A stretch of DNA of 64,000 nucleotides from Bifidobacterium dentium JCM 1195 = DSM 20436. GTDB taxonomy: Bacteria > Actinomycetota > Actinomycetes > Actinomycetales > Bifidobacteriaceae. Both the position numbers and the translations under genes were made by a program. The notes beneath the pieces were generated by a model that searched no databases, was not told where the DNA came from, and worked only from the letters and a program-made list of their open reading frames with translations. Location: the NCBI RefSeq assembly GCF_001042595.1, contig NZ_AP012326.1, positions 806,001 through 870,000 on the forward strand, given 5' to 3'. Below, piece after piece: positions 60,466 through 64,000 of the stretch (position 1 is its first letter; each line of letters starts with the position of its first letter).

Positions 60466-62049
60466 ATGAGCGTTCGTCGAGTAATGGGAACCGAAACCGA
60501 GTATGCGGTTTCCAGTCGTGGGCAAGGCCGGTACAATCCGGTGCAGCTATCATTCGATGTGGTCGGCGCCGCCGCGGATGAACGCACGAAGCATATCCGC
60601 TGGGACTATCGGCAGGAAGATCCCGTCAACGACGCCCGCGGCACCCGTATGGAACGCGCCTGCGCACATCCCGACCTGCTCACCGACGCGCCACAGCTCA
60701 ACATCACCAACGTGATCGCAGCCAATGGCGGACGCATATATGTCGACCACGCGCATCCGGAATACTCCGCGCCGGAAACCACGGACCCCTTCGAGACGGT
60801 GCTCTACGACCATGCCGGTGATCTGATCATGCAGCAGGCCGCGCAGAAGGCGAGCGGCATCACGGGCCGCGCCATCATGCTGCATCGCAACAACGTGGAC
60901 GGCAAAGGCGCCAGTTGGGGCACGCATGAAAACTATATGATGCTGCGTGCGGTGCCGTTCGAGCATGTGGCACGGCTGATGACCGCGCATTTCGTTTCGC
61001 GGCAGATCTATACAGGCTCCGGTCGCGTCGGCCTGGGGGAGCGCAGCGAGCGCGCCGGCTACCAGCTCAGCCAGCGCGCCGACTACTTCCACATGAAAGT
61101 GGGACTGCAGACCACCTTCGACCGGCCCATCATCAACACCCGTGACGAATCGCACAGCACCGATGCATACCGTCGATTGCACGTGATCGTGGGCGACGCC
61201 AACCGTATGGACGTGCCGCAGGCGCTGAAACTCGGCACCACCAGCATGCTGCTGTGGGTGCTCGAGCATGGCAGGGAGGCGGGACTCGATCTGGAGGCGA
61301 TGATGGACGCGCTGGCGCTCGCCGATCCGGTGGAGGCCATGCATACCGTCTCGCACGACCTGACGTTGAATGCCGAACTGCCGTTGCGCAACGGCGGCAT
61401 GACCACGGCATGGCAGATGCAGGTCACCTTGCGGAGCATGGTGTATGCGGCGGCCGCGATGGTCTACGGCAGCGACACGGCGGGAGAACCCGTCTGGCCG
61501 GACCGTTCCACGCGCAACATCATGGCGATGTGGGGTCAGGCGCTCGCCGACGTGGCTGCCATCCGCCATGCCGACGACGATCGGCGTCTGGCCATGCGCG
61601 AAGAGGCAGGCCGCATCGAATGGCTGCTCAAATGGCGGCTGCTGGAGAAACTGCGCCGTAAAACCGGTTCCGATTGGGCCGACCCACGTTTGGCCGCCGT
61701 CGATCTGAGATGGGCCGCGTTGGATTCCTCGGATTCGATATTCATGAAACTGACGCCCCAGATGGAGCGGCTGGTCGATGATGCGCAATTGAGGCGGGCA
61801 ATCTCGGAACCACCAAGCGATACGCGTGCCTGGCTGCGCGCGCAGATGATCCGGCGTTTTCCCGAACAGACGGTGGCCGCATCCTGGTCTCATCTGACCG
61901 TTCGCAGTGAGATGAGTGGTGATGAATCCGTGGAGAATGCCATGACGTCATTGGATATGTCGGACCCTTTGGACTTTGGCGAATCCCAATGTCTGCGAGC
62001 CTTCGAGGGGGCATCGGACGCGCAGACGGTCATGAACCGCTTACGCTGA
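60466..62049 (+). CDS. dop: Depupylase/Pup deamidase Dop
   Basis: 527-residue member of the carboxylate-amine ligase-like family. It starts VRRVMGTETEYAVS (nucleotide-site glutamates) and has the catalytic aspartate in GGRIYVDHAHPEYSAPE (residue 94). The longer insert near residues 36-60 (the Dop loop) distinguishes it from PafA. Since Pup here already ends in Glu, the deamidation step is not needed, and Dop should serve to remove Pup. It lies 45 bp after arc. Confidence 0.94.
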   Translation: MSVRRVMGTETEYAVSSRGQGRYNPVQLSFDVVGAAADERTKHIRWDYRQEDPVNDARGTRMERACAHPDLLTDAPQLNITNVIAANGGRIYVDHAHPEYSAPETTDPFETVLYDHAGDLIMQQAAQKASGITGRAIMLHRNNVDGKGASWGTHENYMMLRAVPFEHVARLMTAHFVSRQIYTGSGRVGLGERSERAGYQLSQRADYFHMKVGLQTTFDRPIINTRDESHSTDAYRRLHVIVGDANRMDVPQALKLGTTSMLLWVLEHGREAGLDLEAMMDALALADPVEAMHTVSHDLTLNAELPLRNGGMTTAWQMQVTLRSMVYAAAAMVYGSDTAGEPVWPDRSTRNIMAMWGQALADVAAIRHADDDRRLAMREEAGRIEWLLKWRLLEKLRRKTGSDWADPRLAAVDLRWAALDSSDSIFMKLTPQMERLVDDAQLRRAISEPPSDTRAWLRAQMIRRFPEQTVAASWSHLTVRSEMSGDESVENAMTSLDMSDPLDFGESQCLRAFEGASDAQTVMNRLR

Positions 62050-62180
62050 ACATCACGTCGGTCGCGTACTATTCGTGATGATGGTATAACCATGCCAGGC
62101 AACAGGAACACAGAAACAGGCCCTGATATCAGGAGAGAACATATCGGGCGCGCAGTATGACGAATGAAAAGGCATAATCT

Positions 62181-63011
62181 ATGGAGTTGAGGCAAGCGGC
62201 CCTCGAAGTGGCCCGTATTCTGCAGGATGCAGGCAAACACGCATTGAACGATCAGACCAATCCGCGCGATATGAAAAGTCTTGAGCTGTCGGACGACCAC
62301 CTGCATTTCACGTCGGATCTCGACAAGCGTCTCGCACAGTTCATCAGCAACCGCATCACCTATGTCGACGTATTCGATGGATTTTGGCAGTTCCGCCCCG
62401 AAGAATGCCATCCGGGGGAACGGTACTGGTGCGTCGGAGGCATCGACGGCGTGATCAATTTCGCCCACGACATGCCGGAGTGGGCCATCACCGTGACCTT
62501 GTTCGAATTTAACGAGCAGTGCTCCGCACAGCCGATTCTCGCGGTGGTGCATGCCCCGGCGTTGGGTTTGACGTATCTTGCCGTCCGTGGCTCCGGTGCC
62601 ATTCGTATCCGTCGCACCCCGTTGGGCGACAAGCGCGAGAAGATCATCCCCTCCACCACACCGTCATTGGACGGGGCCGTGGTGAGTTTCGGCATGTCGT
62701 ACGTGCCGGCGGAATCCAAGCGATCACTTGACGTGGTGGCGCGCATCGCCGGACGTCCGGCCGACATCAAGCGCGTGGGGCCGGTGTCGCTGGATCTGTG
62801 CAAGGTGGCTGACGGCACGTATGATGCCTATTTCGAGCCGCATCTGCATAAATGGGATGTTCCCGCCGTGTCGGCCGGTGCCATGATGGTCTGGGAGGCG
62901 CAAGGTCACCTGAGCCAATGGAATGGCGACGGCGTTCACTGGCGTCAGGAAAACGACGTGGTCGCCACCAACGGACTCATCAACGACGATTTACGTCAGT
63001 ATTTGGTATAG
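62181..63011 (+). CDS. Degenerate inositol monophosphatase-family protein
   Basis: 276-residue protein with the IMPase/CysQ fold pattern: HFTSDLDKRLAQFI near residues 42-55, the A-motif region at 83-94, and RVGPVSLDLCKVADGTYDAYFEPHLHKWDVPAVSAG at about 198-233 with the second metal-site WD. The A motif should read W-x-x-D-P-I-D-G-T; here it is W-C-V-G-G-I-D-G-V, so the first metal aspartate is glycine (86) and the catalytic threonine is valine (91). The protein is probably impaired as a phosphatase. It sits between dop and pup, so a role linked to pupylation is possible but unproven. Confidence 0.75.
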   Translation: MELRQAALEVARILQDAGKHALNDQTNPRDMKSLELSDDHLHFTSDLDKRLAQFISNRITYVDVFDGFWQFRPEECHPGERYWCVGGIDGVINFAHDMPEWAITVTLFEFNEQCSAQPILAVVHAPALGLTYLAVRGSGAIRIRRTPLGDKREKIIPSTTPSLDGAVVSFGMSYVPAESKRSLDVVARIAGRPADIKRVGPVSLDLCKVADGTYDAYFEPHLHKWDVPAVSAGAMMVWEAQGHLSQWNGDGVHWRQENDVVATNGLINDDLRQYLV

Positions 63012-63113
63012 CGCCATAGGGCCTGTCTCTCATGGCCTCATGTGTGGCGCAGTCGGCGCCGTTGCGATTGGTGCAATCGCTGGCGGATGCCGAACGTATC
63101 GAAAGGGAAAGCC

Positions 63114-63305
63114 ATGCCTCAGGAATTCGAACAGATCCGATCCGCGGACCAGCCGTTGGACAGCGAGGAGAGCGCTCCGGTCGCCGGTGCGCGAACGGAT
63201 GATACCGTGGATGCCTTGGATGCCGTGCTGGATGATATCGAATCCGTATTGGAAACCAACGCCGAAGAATATGTCGGCAGTTTTGTGCAAAAAGGCGGCG
63301 AGTGA
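63114..63305 (+). CDS. pup: Prokaryotic ubiquitin-like protein Pup
   Basis: 63-residue disordered, acidic tag protein. The C-terminal half has the coiled-coil-forming [18 protein letters not shown] segment that binds the ATPase, and it ends FVQKGGE. Because the last residue is already Glu, PafA can use it directly without deamidation, unlike the GGQ form of mycobacteria. The only lysine is residue 60. An in-frame extension upstream exists, but the ATG at 63114 follows GAAAGGGAAAG. Its stop overlaps the pafA start (TGATG). Confidence 0.97.
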   Translation: MPQEFEQIRSADQPLDSEESAPVAGARTDDTVDALDAVLDDIESVLETNAEEYVGSFVQKGGE

Positions 63306-64000
63306 TGCCCCAGCTGCGCGACAGCGGCAATCATTCGACGGCCCCGCTTGACGGCAGGACCCGCGGTGAGGTCGACGCGTTCATCCGCATCTTCGGCATC
63401 GAAACCGAGTATGGAGTCAGCGTGACCGGAGCCGATGCGCCCTGTGATGCGGGGCAGACGGCCATGATGATGTTCCAGCCGATCGTGGCCCAGGCCAGAT
63501 CGACGAACACTTACATCGAAAACGGTTCGAGACTCTATCTTGATGTTGGTTCGCATCCGGAATACGCCACGGCGGAAGCCCGGGATCCCATGGATGCGTT
63601 GGCGCTTGACGCGGCCGGCGAGCTGGTGATGCGCGATCTTGCCATGGACACCCAGCACAGGTTGCGGGAAGGTCATGGCAGGCGTGCCATCGTGCATGTG
63701 TTCAAGAACAACGCCGATTCGGCCGGTCATTCCTTCGGTTGCCATGAAAATTATCTGGTGCGGCGTTTCGTGCCGTTGGAGACCATCGAACATGAGTTGT
63801 TGCCATTCTTGATCACCCGGCAGATATTCACCGGTGCCGGTCGTGTGGGCGGACAAGGCTTCCAGATCACGCAACGTGCCGATTTTCTGGATGAGGCCGT
63901 GTCTTCGGCCACCACGCGCTCGCGCCCGATGGTGAACACGCGCGACGAACCACATGCCGATCCGGACGCGTTCCGTCGTCTGCATGTGATCATCGGCGAT
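63305..64000 (+). CDS. pafA: Pup-protein ligase PafA, 3' truncated by window
   Basis: The first 232 residues of PafA, the ligase that joins the Pup C-terminal glutamate to substrate lysines. Motifs IFGIETEYGVSV (about residues 29-40) and RLYLDVGSHPEYATAEARDP (catalytic aspartate 80) are intact, as is the HSFGCHENYLVRR and GAGRVGGQGFQITQRADF region. The N-terminus is about 16-20 residues longer than in corynebacterial PafA. The gene begins on the last base of pup and runs off the window end. Confidence 0.95.
   Translation, partial: MPQLRDSGNHSTAPLDGRTRGEVDAFIRIFGIETEYGVSVTGADAPCDAGQTAMMMFQPIVAQARSTNTYIENGSRLYLDVGSHPEYATAEARDPMDALALDAAGELVMRDLAMDTQHRLREGHGRRAIVHVFKNNADSAGHSFGCHENYLVRRFVPLETIEHELLPFLITRQIFTGAGRVGGQGFQITQRADFLDEAVSSATTRSRPMVNTRDEPHADPDAFRRLHVIIGD

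Overview
The window is a contiguous piece of a Bifidobacterium chromosome. This rests on several things together: moderately high GC, the actinobacterial gene order efp-nusB-carAB-pyrF-gmk and rpoZ-metK-priA-fmt, a single-chain long PurL together with PurT, an actinobacterial PriA without helicase motifs, and above all a pupylation locus (arc, dop, pup, pafA) with no proteasome subunit genes. The species cannot be fixed from the sequence alone.

Layout. 1-5711: an accessory transport cluster made of a MetNIQ-type ABC importer, a DUF1684 protein and two iron-type alcohol/glycerol dehydrogenase homologues (the first cut by the window start). 5866-7378: an SPFH/stomatin-like protein and an orphan protein resembling the OrfA subunit of IS3 transposases. 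7663-11184: an ABC exporter of the MacB type whose middle gene is a secreted, membrane-anchored CARDB-like protein. 11188-14283: dxs (isoprenoid precursor synthesis) and a medium-chain oxidoreductase. 14337-32128: purine biosynthesis spread over three blocks (purEK; purF-purM-purD; purT-purC-purL), interleaved with a Fur/Zur regulator, an LTA-synthase-like phosphoglycerol transferase, a LexA-controlled Y-family DNA polymerase with a small partner gene, and a DUF4230 protein. 32164-35815: a glycosyltransferase, a threonine-aldolase-like enzyme, tRNA-His and a BASS-family transporter.

35816-48471: translation and pyrimidine genes. A 780-bp leader region that probably encodes a terminated short RNA precedes the str operon (rpsL, rpsG, fusA, tuf), which is followed by efp, nusB, carA, carB, a pyrF homologue and gmk. 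The pyrF homologue has lost two of its catalytic residues. 48472-50049: a complete IS3-family insertion sequence sits exactly in the loop of the terminator hairpin shared by gmk and the convergent ilvD. 50050-58801: ilvD, rpoZ, metK, priA, a HAD phosphatase, fmt and serB.

58873-64000 (end): the pupylation locus: ARC/Mpa ATPase, Dop, a degenerate inositol-monophosphatase-like protein, Pup (already ending in Gly-Gly-Glu) and PafA (cut by the window end). There are no prcB/prcA genes in this stretch and ARC lacks the C-terminal proteasome-docking tail, so pupylation here must feed something other than a 20S proteasome encoded alongside it.

The most interesting items are the proteasome-free pupylation locus with its embedded degenerate phosphatase, the apparently dead PyrF paralogue inside the pyrimidine operon, the IS inserted in a terminator loop, the MetNIQ/dehydrogenase/DUF1684 cluster, and several unexplained inverted-repeat elements.
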